Shown piece after piece: positions 7,469 through 16,065 of a stretch of 34,309 nucleotides of DNA. This stretch comes from Clostridiaceae bacterium (GTDB lineage Bacteria; Bacillota; Clostridia; Oscillospirales; Acutalibacteraceae), in assembly GCA_021769555.1 (NCBI GenBank), contig JAETSR010000021.1, positions 1 through 34,309 on the forward strand, in the 5' to 3' direction. The notes beneath the pieces were generated by a model. The model ran no database searches. It was not told the DNA's origin and worked only from the letters and a program-made list of their open reading frames with translations. The first letter of the stretch is position 1. Each line of letters begins with the position of its first letter. A program made the position numbers and the translations under genes.

Positions 7469-8363
7469 CCAGGAGCTCCCCCAGGTACTCATAGCTCTCC
7501 CCCCAGCGGTGGTTGGGCTTATAGTGGAAAAGGTCCTTGGGCAGCACGTGGAAACGGCCCTCCTTAATGGCCGTAAGGCCCTCCCAGGCGGGGTTCGCCT
7601 CAATCTGGCCCTGTAGATAGTCCAGGGCCGCCTGCTCCTTGCCCATGGTGGTCACGAAGATAAACTCCGGGTCCGCGCTTATCACTTCCTCAAGGCTCAG
7701 GTCCTCGAGCATGGAGGGGTGCTCGTCGGCTATATTTTTACAGCCAAGGTCCTTTAATATGGCCCCCGCCAGCTCGTCGTCGGTCTTGGCCTTTATCCCT
7801 GAGGAGAAGGCGCGTATGAGCAGCACCCGGGGGCCGTCCCCCTTAAAGCCGTACTTCTCCTTTGCGGACTCAATCTGCTCTCTGGGCTTGTCCACATATT
7901 CCTCAATGAGCTCCTTATGTCCGTTCATCTCGCAGAAGTCCCTCATCAGATTGGAATAGTCCTCAAAGGTATCGACTCTGTAGCCGCTGACGGCAATCCC
8001 GGCGTTTGTGAGCACGTCCACCATATCCGCCTGCCCGGCGATATCCTCAGAGAATATCACCAGGTCCGGACTGAGGGCAATGACTGCCTCGGCGCTGGGC
8101 TCCTTCACCGTGCCGATTATCTCAGCGTCCCCCACGTCCAGGCCCCGCTCCTTCACAGCGTCCTCAGTAACGCCCACAAGCTTCCCTCCCGACAGCAGCC
8201 AGGCCTCGGCATAGGACCCGTACAGGCAGACTACCCGGAAGTCCTCCGTTGCGTGCACCGGCTGGCCCGAGGGCCCGGAACTGCCCTTGCAGGAGGCGAG
8301 CGCCAATGTCAGGGTCAAAGCCAGTACCGTCAAGCGCCTAAATATCCTGGAAAAGTTCGTCAT
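7461..8363 (-). CDS. Siderophore/heme/corrinoid-binding lipoprotein (FecB/TroA-like, PF01497 type)
   Basis: This is the extracellular substrate-binding subunit. The N-terminus has a basic head, a hydrophobic core and a lipobox LASC with Cys25 as the lipidation site. The mature part follows the FecB pattern: VVCLYGSYAEAWLLSGGKLVGVTED, then LSPDLVIFSED, then a long linking helix, then SLEEVISADPEFIFVTTMG. ATG 8363 is chosen because GGAGGAAAG lies just upstream and gives a proper lipoprotein signal; longer in-frame readings lack one. The start lies 26 bp inside the end of the AAA+ gene, so the two are likely coupled in translation. The ligand is unknown; ferric siderophore, heme or cobalamin are all possible. 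Confidence 0.92.
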   Translation of the reverse strand: MTNFSRIFRRLTVLALTLTLALASCKGSSGPSGQPVHATEDFRVVCLYGSYAEAWLLSGGKLVGVTEDAVKERGLDVGDAEIIGTVKEPSAEAVIALSPDLVIFSEDIAGQADMVDVLTNAGIAVSGYRVDTFEDYSNLMRDFCEMNGHKELIEEYVDKPREQIESAKEKYGFKGDGPRVLLIRAFSSGIKAKTDDELAGAILKDLGCKNIADEHPSMLEDLSLEEVISADPEFIFVTTMGKEQAALDYLQGQIEANPAWEGLTAIKEGRFHVLPKDLFHYKPNHRWGESYEYLGELLGE

Positions 8364-10365
8364 AGCTTTCCTCCACGTCAAAATCCTCAGGCAGCAGCAG
8401 CTCAAGGTCCCGCTCCCCGTCTTCGGCCCGCATATTCCTCCTTGAGCAGGCGATGACCGCCGCCTCCACCAGGTTCCGGGCCATGCGGCCGTTGCCGCTG
8501 ACCCTCGGGTCACCGGATATCTGCCGGCGGGTGTAGTGCTCGATAAGGGGCCCCCGGCAGCCCGGGTCCAGCCTGTAGCCCATCTTCGAGGCAATGCTCT
8601 CGGTTATCTCAAGGAGCTCCTCCGGGGTATAGTCGGGGAACTCGATTATATTGGGGAAGCGGGAGCGAAGGCCGGAGTTCGCTGTCAAGAACTCCTCCAT
8701 CTCCCTCGAGTACCCGGCCAGTATCACCACCAGCCGGTCCCGATGGTCCTCCATGCCCTTCACAAGGGCGTCTATGGCCTCAAGGCCGAAGCTGTCGTCC
8801 CGCCCCCTGTAGAGGGAGTAGGCCTCGTCGATAAAGAGCACCCCGCCCATTGCGGACTGTATGGCCTTCTGGGTGAGGGGGGCTGTATGGCCAACGTACT
8901 GGCCCACCAAATCGGCCCTCGTCACCTCCACCAGCTGCCCTCCCGAGAGGGCCCCCATGGCCTTGAGGTATCTTGCCGTTATCCTTGCCACGGTGGTCTT
9001 GCCTGTGCCGGGATTGCCGGTGAATATCATGTGCATGCTGGGGGTCCCGGCCTTCATGCCCCGCTCCTTTCTCAGGCGCTGCATACGGAAGTTGTCCTCA
9101 AGGGAGAGGATATACTCCTTCACGCTCTCAAGGCCGGTTATCCCCGAGAGCTCCTCCTTCACCGCCGCCAGCTCCGCGGCGTTCCGGGTATCGTCAGGGA
9201 TGCCGGGCGTTATCCTGCCCTGCGCGCCCTCGGCCCTATACTCCGCGTACAGCCCCAACTCGCCCGATTTGAGGCAGGCCTGCGCTGGCCCCAGGGACCG
9301 GCGCAGCTTCTCCTCGCTCATGGCCTTATAGAGAAGGTCCGCGGCGCTGCCAATAGCCGCCGCCCCCCGCTCGCGGTCGTACTTTGAGGCCAGGGCCTCG
9401 GCCTCGGGCCTGCCGAAGCTGAGGGTAAAGGAGAGCTGCCTGCCCGCGCGCTCCCTGAGCTCGTTAAGGCGCAGCTCAGCTATCCTTACAAGGCTCTCCC
9501 GGGAGAAGTCCCCGGTGGAAAGCACGTCGTCAAGGCCGGACATGAACACGCTGCCGAAGGCCCCGCTGAGCTTTAAAGGGTCCGGGCCGGCCAGCAGGAA
9601 AAGATACCTGCCCCCCGCAGAGAGCTGTGACACCGCTCCGGGGGCCAAAGCCGTGCCCACGTCTATCAGAAGCCCCTTCTGCTCCGCGTACCGTCCGGGC
9701 AGGGGCACGCTGCCGGTGCTGAATGCCGAGAACACCAGGGGCAGCACCGAGGGGTGGCATTTCTGGCAGTTCACAAAGACCAGGGAGGAGGCGCCCCCCT
9801 TCAGGGCGCTGAACAGGTCCTGGACGAACAGCTTCTCCGAGCCCGGGGCGCTGTACGCGGACAGGTCTATATGGGAGGTCTTGGGGGTCTTCAGCACCCC
9901 CTGCCGCCCCAGGGAGGCAGTAAGGGCCTCAACAGCGCTCCGCCGCCCTGTGCCGCCCCACCCGAGAAGGGCCGCCCGGCACAGGGGCAGATGGTCAGGC
10001 TGGCCCGCCACAAAGGGGCGCTTGAAGGCTAAAGTCAGGCCGTTCACAAATTCATCCTGCCCGATGACCACAGAGAGGGCCTCGGCCCGGGCCTTCTCGA
10101 AGGCGGCGTTCATGTCATCGGCCCCGCCGGAGTTGCCAGAGGTGCCGGCTGTCACCCCGTCGCTCTCAAGGTGCCGCTCAAGGTCCGCCATGTCCGCCTG
10201 CATACGCTCTATGCTCTTTTGCAGGGACTGGCTCATGTCCTGCTGGGCCCTCTCCACGGCCTCAAGGGATTTCTCGGCTTCTTTAGCGGCGGGGCTTTTC
10301 ACATTGAGCCTGCCCCCGCTGAACATGGAGTTCAAAATGGAATCTATGTCATTTCTGTCATTCAT
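8338..10365 (-). CDS. Tandem AAA+ ATPase: degenerate ClpB-like module plus active CbbX/SpoVK-like module
   Basis: The protein has 675 residues. Residues 25-70 form a coiled coil. Residues about 95-260 resemble the second AAA+ domain of ClpA/ClpB (VIGQDEFV, HIDLSAY, KCHPSVLPLVFSAF matching the KAHPDV region), but Walker A is GWGGTGRRS (135-143, Lys to Arg) and Walker B is LVFVNC with no acidic pair, so it should be inactive. Residues about 405-675 are a complete CbbX/CfxQ/SpoVK-type AAA+: Walker A GNPGTGKTT (450-458), Walker B VLFIDEA (509-515), pore segment VGQYVGHT, arginine finger LRSRF and sensor 2 GNGRMARN. Such ATPases remodel target proteins. It lies between aroD (8 bp overlap) and an iron-type importer (26 bp overlap). 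The target is unknown. Confidence 0.88.
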   Translation of the reverse strand: MNDRNDIDSILNSMFSGGRLNVKSPAAKEAEKSLEAVERAQQDMSQSLQKSIERMQADMADLERHLESDGVTAGTSGNSGGADDMNAAFEKARAEALSVVIGQDEFVNGLTLAFKRPFVAGQPDHLPLCRAALLGWGGTGRRSAVEALTASLGRQGVLKTPKTSHIDLSAYSAPGSEKLFVQDLFSALKGGASSLVFVNCQKCHPSVLPLVFSAFSTGSVPLPGRYAEQKGLLIDVGTALAPGAVSQLSAGGRYLFLLAGPDPLKLSGAFGSVFMSGLDDVLSTGDFSRESLVRIAELRLNELRERAGRQLSFTLSFGRPEAEALASKYDRERGAAAIGSAADLLYKAMSEEKLRRSLGPAQACLKSGELGLYAEYRAEGAQGRITPGIPDDTRNAAELAAVKEELSGITGLESVKEYILSLEDNFRMQRLRKERGMKAGTPSMHMIFTGNPGTGKTTVARITARYLKAMGALSGGQLVEVTRADLVGQYVGHTAPLTQKAIQSAMGGVLFIDEAYSLYRGRDDSFGLEAIDALVKGMEDHRDRLVVILAGYSREMEEFLTANSGLRSRFPNIIEFPDYTPEELLEITESIASKMGYRLDPGCRGPLIEHYTRRQISGDPRVSGNGRMARNLVEAAVIACSRRNMRAEDGERDLELLLPEDFDVEESYDELFQDI

Positions 10366-11122
10366 ACTCTGTCGTCTCCTTTGTAAGGCCGCGCCCCAGA
10401 ATGTCCAGCATTTTTCTTAGCTCAACAGCCCCGAGCTGACCTGGGGCCGAGGCCTCCGCCCCCGCGCCGAAGGTTATGCAGGAGCCGGTGAGGCTCCCGG
10501 CTATGCGGCTGAGCTGTCCGAGGGGCCCCATGCTCATGGTTATCACCGGGCCTATCCTGTCAAACGCCTCCCGGCTTGCGGACATGAGGTCGAACAGGTC
10601 GGAGGGGGAGGCGGGGGTCACGGCGAGCTTCGGGAAGTCGGCCCCCAGCTCGTGCATATGGACAAGGGTCTTTGTCATCTCCCCTTTTGGAGGGGTGTCC
10701 GTAAAGCTGTGCTGGGATATCACAACTGAAAGGCCCCTGCTGTGGGCGGCGTCAGCAAGCTCCCGCACTATATCGTCCCCGGCCCAGAGCTCGATGTCGA
10801 TAAGCTGAAAGAGCTCCCCAAGCTCAATGAGCTCCGAGACACGCCGGACATACCCCTCCCTGTCAAGGTCCGCTTCGCCCCCCTGGGAGCGGGTGCGGAC
10901 AGTGCACAGCAGCGGGCGCCCGGTGGCTTTGCCGTATATCTGCAGGCCCAGGCTTATGTCCCCGGAGTAGCGGTCCAGCCGCCACTCGTAAAGGTCCCCG
11001 GGAAGGGCCTCGCATTGCAGAATCTGGGTGGAAAAGGCGGCTATGTCCCCGGCCGTTAGGGGTATGCATATCTTTGGGGGGCCCTGGCGCAGGTCCGGGG
11101 CCCCGGGGGAAGAAGTTATCAT
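10358..11122 (-). CDS. aroD: Type I 3-dehydroquinate dehydratase
   Basis: AroD converts 3-dehydroquinate to 3-dehydroshikimate in the shikimate pathway through a Schiff-base intermediate. Visible active-site elements are EWRLD (46-50), LLCTVRTRSQGGE (substrate Arg), His138 in ISQHSF, the Schiff-base Lys165 in FPKLAVTP, and the C-terminal Arg206 and Gln229. Length (254 residues) fits type I enzymes. ATG 11122 follows GAGGTAAG. Its stop overlaps the AAA+ start by 8 bp. It is the promoter-proximal gene of an operon with an iron-type importer. Chorismate-derived catechols are siderophore precursors, so a link to metal supply is possible but inferred, and no siderophore synthesis genes are in the window. 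Confidence 0.93.
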   Translation of the reverse strand: MITSSPGAPDLRQGPPKICIPLTAGDIAAFSTQILQCEALPGDLYEWRLDRYSGDISLGLQIYGKATGRPLLCTVRTRSQGGEADLDREGYVRRVSELIELGELFQLIDIELWAGDDIVRELADAAHSRGLSVVISQHSFTDTPPKGEMTKTLVHMHELGADFPKLAVTPASPSDLFDLMSASREAFDRIGPVITMSMGPLGQLSRIAGSLTGSCITFGAGAEASAPGQLGAVELRKMLDILGRGLTKETTEYE

Positions 11123-11158
11123 AGGCTTACCTCTTTATGGTTTTCAGGTTTATTATAC

Positions 11159-11187
11159 AGTATACCTTTCCCCGGGGAAAAAGTCAA
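11159..11187 (-). promoter_or_regulatory. Promoter of the aroD-AAA-importer operon with a palindromic operator in the spacer
   Basis: On the minus strand TTGACT (11182-11187) and TATACT (11159-11164) are exactly 17 bp apart, each one mismatch from consensus. The spacer contains TTTCCCCGGGGAAA (11167-11180), a perfect 14 bp palindrome. A dimeric repressor bound there would block RNA polymerase. Transcription would start near 11152, giving a leader of about 30 bases. Confidence 0.78.
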
Positions 11188-11284
11188 CAAGAGGCTGGGC
11201 GGCATAGAATGAAACGGAATGATTAAACCCATCCAAAGAGGGCAATAATATCCCCGACAAAATCTTTTTGGAGAGTGAAAAGCC

Positions 11285-11698
11285 GTGAACGTGCACAGAG
11301 GAGATATTTACTATGCCGACTTGAGCCCTGTTGTGGGCTCGGAGCAGGGGGGCGTCAGGCCCGTGCTCATAATCCAGAACGACGTGGGCAACCGCTTCAG
11401 CCCAACGGTGATAGCCGCGGCCATCACCAGCCAGCGGGACAAAGCCAGCCTTCCCACCCATATCGAGGTGGACGCCCAGGGCAGCGGGCTCATAAAGGAC
11501 TCGGTGGTGCTCCTGGAGCAGGTGCGCACTCTTGACAAGCACAGGCTCCGGGAGAAGATGGGCCGCCTGGACCAGGGCTCCATGGACCGGGTGAACCAGG
11601 CCCTGTCCATCAGCTTCGGCCTTGGGGGCCAGGACCCCCGGGGTAACGGGCCCGATGGGGGAGAACCCCATGGGGGCGAGCCGCCCCGGTTCAGCTAA
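11285..11698 (+). CDS. MazF/PemK-family mRNA interferase-like protein without adjacent antitoxin
   Basis: The protein starts [29 protein letters not shown] in the manner of Bacillus NdoA/MazF, with RGDIYYADL and GSEQGG(V/I)RPV forming the catalytic region and ITSQ, LPTH and [10 protein letters not shown] following. MazF toxins cut mRNA at short sequences. GTG 11285 with GGAG at 11270-11273 is the best start. It is 137 residues, about 20 longer than usual because of a Gly/Pro/Glu-rich tail after FGLGG. In most genomes an antitoxin gene lies directly upstream; here there is only about 160 bp of promoter DNA and divergent aroD. Toxin activity is inferred, and an unlinked antitoxin is possible. 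Confidence 0.88.
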   Translation: MNVHRGDIYYADLSPVVGSEQGGVRPVLIIQNDVGNRFSPTVIAAAITSQRDKASLPTHIEVDAQGSGLIKDSVVLLEQVRTLDKHRLREKMGRLDQGSMDRVNQALSISFGLGGQDPRGNGPDGGEPHGGEPPRFS

Positions 11699-11720
11699 AC
11701 AGAGCGAAGGGCAAAACATA

Positions 11721-11745
11721 GGGCCTCCTGATTTTTGGGAGGTCC
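11721..11745. terminator. Hairpin between convergent mazF-like and cca genes
   Basis: GGGCCTCC (11721-11728) pairs with GGAGGTCC (11738-11745) through one G-T wobble around a loop containing TTTTT. On the plus strand TACATAATTTTT follows. It overlaps the last base of the cca stop and could serve both convergent genes. Confidence 0.5.
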
Positions 11746-12812
11746 TACATAATTTTTCCGGCGTGTTCAAGGAGCGCGCCGGGCTCATTTATGAGCTCCC
11801 CGGAGATAACTCCCCGAAGGAGGCTTTCAAGGGCAGCCCCAACCCCGGGCCCGGGGGAGTACCCCAGCCCCAGCAGGTCCCTCCCGGAGATTTTCAGCCC
11901 GGAGACGGTCATGCCCGCCCGCTCAAGGCGCTTTGCAAGGGGCTCGTCCTTCGGCGCGAGGGGCAGCTGACGGACCGCGCGCGCTATCTCGGAAATCTCC
12001 CGGGAGGGGAATCTGAGCCTCGTAAGGAGCCCCCGGGCAGCGCCGTCGGAGCAGTCCCTGAGCAGCGCCGCCCAGCGGGGCAGGGGGGAGGGGGGAGCCT
12101 CCGAGACCTCCGGAAGATGGGAAAGCTCCGGCAGGGCCGCAAGGATTATCTCCGGGTACAGCCCCAGCACACCGCCGGCCCCCGGCGCGCACAGTAATTT
12201 TGTCAGCTCATCCCGCACCCGCTCCCCGGAGAGCCCCCCTATGAGCCCAAGGCTCGAAAGGGCCGCGGAGAGGGTGCCCTCTTCAATCCGGAAGCCGAGT
12301 ACGGCCGAGAAGCGCGCGCACCGGAGTATTCTCAAAGCGTCCTCGTCAAAGCGGCGGGAGGGGTCCCCCACGCACCTGAGCAGCCGGGCACGAAGGTCCT
12401 CCCGCCCGCCGAAGGGGTCCAGAAGGCCCCGCGCCGGGTGCCAGGCCATGGCGTTCACGGTGAAATCCCGGCGGGCCAAATCCTCCCTGACGTCCCGGGA
12501 AAAGCTCACATCCAAAGGGCGGCGGTGGCCTGTATACTCCCCATCCACCCGATAGGTGGTGACTTCCACCGGCCCCCCCTCGGTCATGAGGGCGACGGTG
12601 CCGTGGACAATGCCGGTCTCAAGGGCCTTGAGCTCCGGGAAGCAGGCGATAGTTTCCCGCGGCAGGGCGGCGGTGGCAATGTCCCAGTCCGAGGGCTCCC
12701 GTGTGAGCAAAGCGTCCCGGACACAGCCCCCCACGCACCAGGCCTCAAAGCCCCGGCCCTCCAGGCGGGCGAGAATTTTGCCGATATGCCCCGGAAGTAT
12801 TATTTTCGGCAT
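11745..12812 (-). CDS. cca: CCA tRNA nucleotidyltransferase (class II polyA polymerase head-domain family)
   Basis: The enzyme adds or repairs the 3' CCA end of tRNA without a template. The head domain shows CVGGCVRD, the metal-binding SDWDIAT (Asp42 and Asp44) and TTYRVDGEYTGHRRP. RRDFTVNAMA, the DPFGG loop and the nucleotide-selecting DEDALRILRCARF and ERVRDEL motifs follow. At 355 residues it lacks the C-terminal HD phosphohydrolase domain of the E. coli type and is shorter than many Firmicutes enzymes (about 390-450). Whether it adds all three bases or only part of CCA cannot be decided here; no second copy is in the window. AGGGGG precedes the ATG. Confidence 0.92.
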   Translation of the reverse strand: MPKIILPGHIGKILARLEGRGFEAWCVGGCVRDALLTREPSDWDIATAALPRETIACFPELKALETGIVHGTVALMTEGGPVEVTTYRVDGEYTGHRRPLDVSFSRDVREDLARRDFTVNAMAWHPARGLLDPFGGREDLRARLLRCVGDPSRRFDEDALRILRCARFSAVLGFRIEEGTLSAALSSLGLIGGLSGERVRDELTKLLCAPGAGGVLGLYPEIILAALPELSHLPEVSEAPPSPLPRWAALLRDCSDGAARGLLTRLRFPSREISEIARAVRQLPLAPKDEPLAKRLERAGMTVSGLKISGRDLLGLGYSPGPGVGAALESLLRGVISGELINEPGALLEHAGKIM

Positions 12813-12842
12813 ATTTGAGCCCCCTAACTTTATTCCGGTTTG

Positions 12843-12880
12843 TTGACAGCCCCGGATTACTATGCTAATATTATAGCATA
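12843..12880. promoter_or_regulatory. Overlapping divergent promoters for cca (-) and the SEC-C operon (+)
   Basis: On the plus strand TTGACA (12843-12848) lies 17 bp from TAATAT (12866-12871), which has an extended TGC. On the minus strand TGC directly precedes a perfect TATAAT (12870-12875). The two -10 elements overlap by two bases inside the inverted repeat TATGCTA (12861-12867) / TAGCATA (12874-12880), so the site is almost symmetric and should fire in both directions. No good minus -35 is seen, so that side relies on the extended -10. Confidence 0.7.
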
Positions 12881-12903
12881 ATTTTCCGGAGGAGGAGTAT
12901 CAA

Positions 12904-13398
<495 letters not shown>

Positions 13399-13428
13399 CA
13401 GATATATCATAACATAAGGAGGGCCCCT

Positions 13429-14253
13429 ATGCAACAGCCGGTCATCGCCACATTTTACGACCATATACTTGAAATATCAAAGCAGGAGGGCTGCTCTGTC
13501 CCGGAGGCGCTATCTGAGGCAAAGAGGCTGGGGGTCACGGCCCTTGAGGTCTCCTGCTTTAATACAGAGGGCAGGGCGGACGAGCTCTCCCGGGAGCTTG
13601 CGGGCGCCGGGATGGGCGTTACCGCCATGCCAGCCTTTTTCAGCTTTGAGAGGGACGACGGCGTGGAGGCCCGGGCGGGGGAAATCTTCCGGGACGCGGG
13701 GGCCATAGGGGCGAAGACCCTGCTGATAATCCCCGGCTTCATACCAAAGGACGCTGACCCTGAGAGCGTAACCCGGAAGATGACAGACTGCACCAGACGG
13801 CTCGCCGGGCTGGCTGACAGGGCCGGGTTCGCCCTCACTATGGAGGACTTCGACAACGAGAGCTCCCCCATAAGGGACAGCGCCGGTATGCTCCGCTTTA
13901 TGGACGCTGTGCCCGGGCTCACGGCCTGCTTTGACACCGGCAATTTTTACTTTGCCGGGGAGGACGCCCTCGCGGCCTATGACAGGCTCCGGGGCCGCAT
14001 AGGACATGTGCACCTAAAGGACCGCTCCCTCGAGGCGGACTTCGGCGAAGAGGGGCGCAGCACCATGGACGGCAGGCCCATGCACCCCAGCCCCGTGGGC
14101 GCGGGGGTGATACCAATGGGGGAGCTGCTGGACAAGCTGAGGGCCGGGGGATACAGCGGCGCTTACACCATCGAGCACTACGGCGCAAGGCCCATGCTCG
14201 AATGCCTCAGGCGCTCGACAGAGTGGCTGAAAAGTTATTTTATTTCACATTAA
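13429..14253 (+). CDS. Sugar phosphate isomerase/epimerase family TIM-barrel protein
   Basis: The 274-residue protein belongs to the xylose isomerase-like TIM-barrel / AP endonuclease 2 superfamily. Metal-ligand positions are visible as Glu in TMEDFDNE, Asp in CFDTGNFYFAG, His in GHVHLKD and Glu in YTIEHYG. Members isomerise or epimerise sugars and inositols, and the exact substrate cannot be told. ATG 13429 follows AAGGAGG. It lies between a SEC-C protein gene and pepF, with 15 bp to pepF. A nucleotide-repair role is unlikely because the DNA-binding loops of Nfo are absent. Confidence 0.85.
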   Translation: MQQPVIATFYDHILEISKQEGCSVPEALSEAKRLGVTALEVSCFNTEGRADELSRELAGAGMGVTAMPAFFSFERDDGVEARAGEIFRDAGAIGAKTLLIIPGFIPKDADPESVTRKMTDCTRRLAGLADRAGFALTMEDFDNESSPIRDSAGMLRFMDAVPGLTACFDTGNFYFAGEDALAAYDRLRGRIGHVHLKDRSLEADFGEEGRSTMDGRPMHPSPVGAGVIPMGELLDKLRAGGYSGAYTIEHYGARPMLECLRRSTEWLKSYFISH

Positions 14254-14268
14254 GAAAAGGAGACGAAA

Positions 14269-16065
14269 ATGGAACTTTTGACCCGCAAGGACGTGCCCCA
14301 GGAGCTCACCTGGGACCTGACCGCCCTGTACAAGACCGAGGCCGATTTACAGGCCGACATAGACAAGGCAAAGGCCCTGACTGACAAGATTGAGAGCGAG
14401 TACAAGGGCAGGCTCGACACTCCCGAGAGCATTCTCAACTGCCTGGACTTATTCAGACAGTGGCAGCAGACCCTATGGTTTGCGGCAAACTACCGTAACC
14501 TGGCGGCCTCTGTGGACTATAACGACCCGAAGCTCCAGGAGGACGACGAGGCCATGTCCCGGCTCTGCGCCGAGCTCATGAGCAGGCTCAGCTTTATCGA
14601 CAGCGAGCTCACCGCCCAGCCGGACAGCGTTTTGGAGGCTGCCATAGCCCGGGGCGGCCCCAACTGCGGCTACCTCAAGGAGCTCCTGCGCTGGAAACCC
14701 CACCAGCTTGAGCCCGAGACCGAGAGGGTGCTGGCGGCGCTGTCGCCCACTTTGGGCACGCCCTACAATGTGTACAACATGGCAAAGCTCGCCGACATGC
14801 GTTTCCCCAGCTTCAACGCGGCGGGGGAGGAGCACCCCCTGGGCTACTCCCTCTTTGAGGACAAGTACCAGTACGAGCCCAACACAGAGGTGCGCCGGGA
14901 GGCCTTTAAGTGCTTCTCCGAGAAGCTTCGGGAGTACCAGAACGTCACTGCCGCGGCGTACCAGAGCCAGGTCCAGAAGGAGAAGACTATGGCGACCCTT
15001 AGGGGCTTCGACTCCGTCTTCGACTACCTTCTCTTCGACCAGCACGTGACCCGGGAGATGTACGACCGCCAGATAGACCTTATCATGACAAAGCTGGCCC
15101 CCCATATGCGCCGCTACGCCAAGCTGATACAGAAAGTCCACGGCCTGGACAAGATGACCTACGCCGACCTGAAGCTCCCCGTGGACCCGGGCTACGCCCC
15201 CGAGCTCACCATCGAGGACTCCAAAAACTATATCGAGAAGGGCCTCTCCATCCTCGGGGAGGACTACGTCCAGATGGTCCGGGACGCCTATTCCGAGCGC
15301 TGGGTGGACTTCGCCCAGAACCAGGGCAAATCCACCGGCGGCTTCTGCGCCAGCCCCTACGGCGGCCACTCCTTCATACTGTTCAGCTGGCACGGGGGCA
15401 TGTCCGACGTGTTCACCCTTGCCCACGAGCTGGGCCATGCCGGGCACTTCAAGGCCTGCAACGCCGCCCAGTCCATATTTGACACAAATGTCTCCACCTA
15501 CTTCGTGGAGGCCCCCTCCACCATGAACGAGCTCATCATGGCAAGCTACCTTTTGAAGACCAGCGGCGACAAGCGTTTCAGGCGCTGGGTGCTGAGCAAT
15601 ATGGTGGGCAACACCTACTACCACAACTTCGTCACCCACCTTCTCGAGGCCGCCTACCAGCGGGAGGTCTACAGGATAGTTGACGCCGGAGGCAGCGTCC
15701 AGGCCGAGACCCTCAGCGCCATCAAGAAGGACACTCTCCAAAAGTTCTGGGGGGACGCGGTGGAGCTCACCCCCGGCGCTGAGCTCACCTGGATGCGCCA
15801 GCCCCACTACTACATGGGCCTCTACTCCTACACCTACTCCGCGGGCCTCACCGTGGCCACCGCCGCCTGCAAGCGCATAGAGCGGGAGGGCGCCCCCGCC
15901 GTTGAGGACTGGAAGAAGGTCCTGCGGGCGGGCAGCACCGGCACGCCCCTGGAGCTGGCAAAAATGGCCGGGGTGGATATCTCCACCGACGGGCCACTCC
16001 TTGAGGCAATAGAGACCGTGGGCGGCATGATAGACGAGATTTGCAGTATCACAGAGGAACTATAG
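14269..16065 (+). CDS. pepF: Oligoendopeptidase F (M3B metallopeptidase)
   Basis: PepF cleaves medium-length peptides in the cytoplasm. The zinc site is TLAHELGHAGH with His386, Glu387 and His390, and the third ligand is Glu414 in FVEAPSTMNE, as in M3 peptidases. Length (598 residues) and the N-terminal helical PepF domain (DLTALYKTEADLQADIDKAK) match the family. The C-terminal QPHYYMGLYSYTYSAGL segment is also diagnostic. AAAAGGAG precedes ATG 14269. The stop codon is the first part of an AT-rich palindrome (16065-16086), and a GC-rich terminator follows at 16135. There is no signal peptide. Confidence 0.95.
   Translation: MELLTRKDVPQELTWDLTALYKTEADLQADIDKAKALTDKIESEYKGRLDTPESILNCLDLFRQWQQTLWFAANYRNLAASVDYNDPKLQEDDEAMSRLCAELMSRLSFIDSELTAQPDSVLEAAIARGGPNCGYLKELLRWKPHQLEPETERVLAALSPTLGTPYNVYNMAKLADMRFPSFNAAGEEHPLGYSLFEDKYQYEPNTEVRREAFKCFSEKLREYQNVTAAAYQSQVQKEKTMATLRGFDSVFDYLLFDQHVTREMYDRQIDLIMTKLAPHMRRYAKLIQKVHGLDKMTYADLKLPVDPGYAPELTIEDSKNYIEKGLSILGEDYVQMVRDAYSERWVDFAQNQGKSTGGFCASPYGGHSFILFSWHGGMSDVFTLAHELGHAGHFKACNAAQSIFDTNVSTYFVEAPSTMNELIMASYLLKTSGDKRFRRWVLSNMVGNTYYHNFVTHLLEAAYQREVYRIVDAGGSVQAETLSAIKKDTLQKFWGDAVELTPGAELTWMRQPHYYMGLYSYTYSAGLTVATAACKRIEREGAPAVEDWKKVLRAGSTGTPLELAKMAGVDISTDGPLLEAIETVGGMIDEICSITEEL

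Noticed and set aside
11159-11187. MerR-type activator site
   Set aside because: MerR regulators act on 19-20 bp spacers; this spacer is the normal 17 bp, so a repressor is more likely.
14473-15807. 444-residue minus-strand open frame opposite pepF
   Set aside because: It lies wholly antisense to a clear PepF with intact catalytic residues and has no family features.
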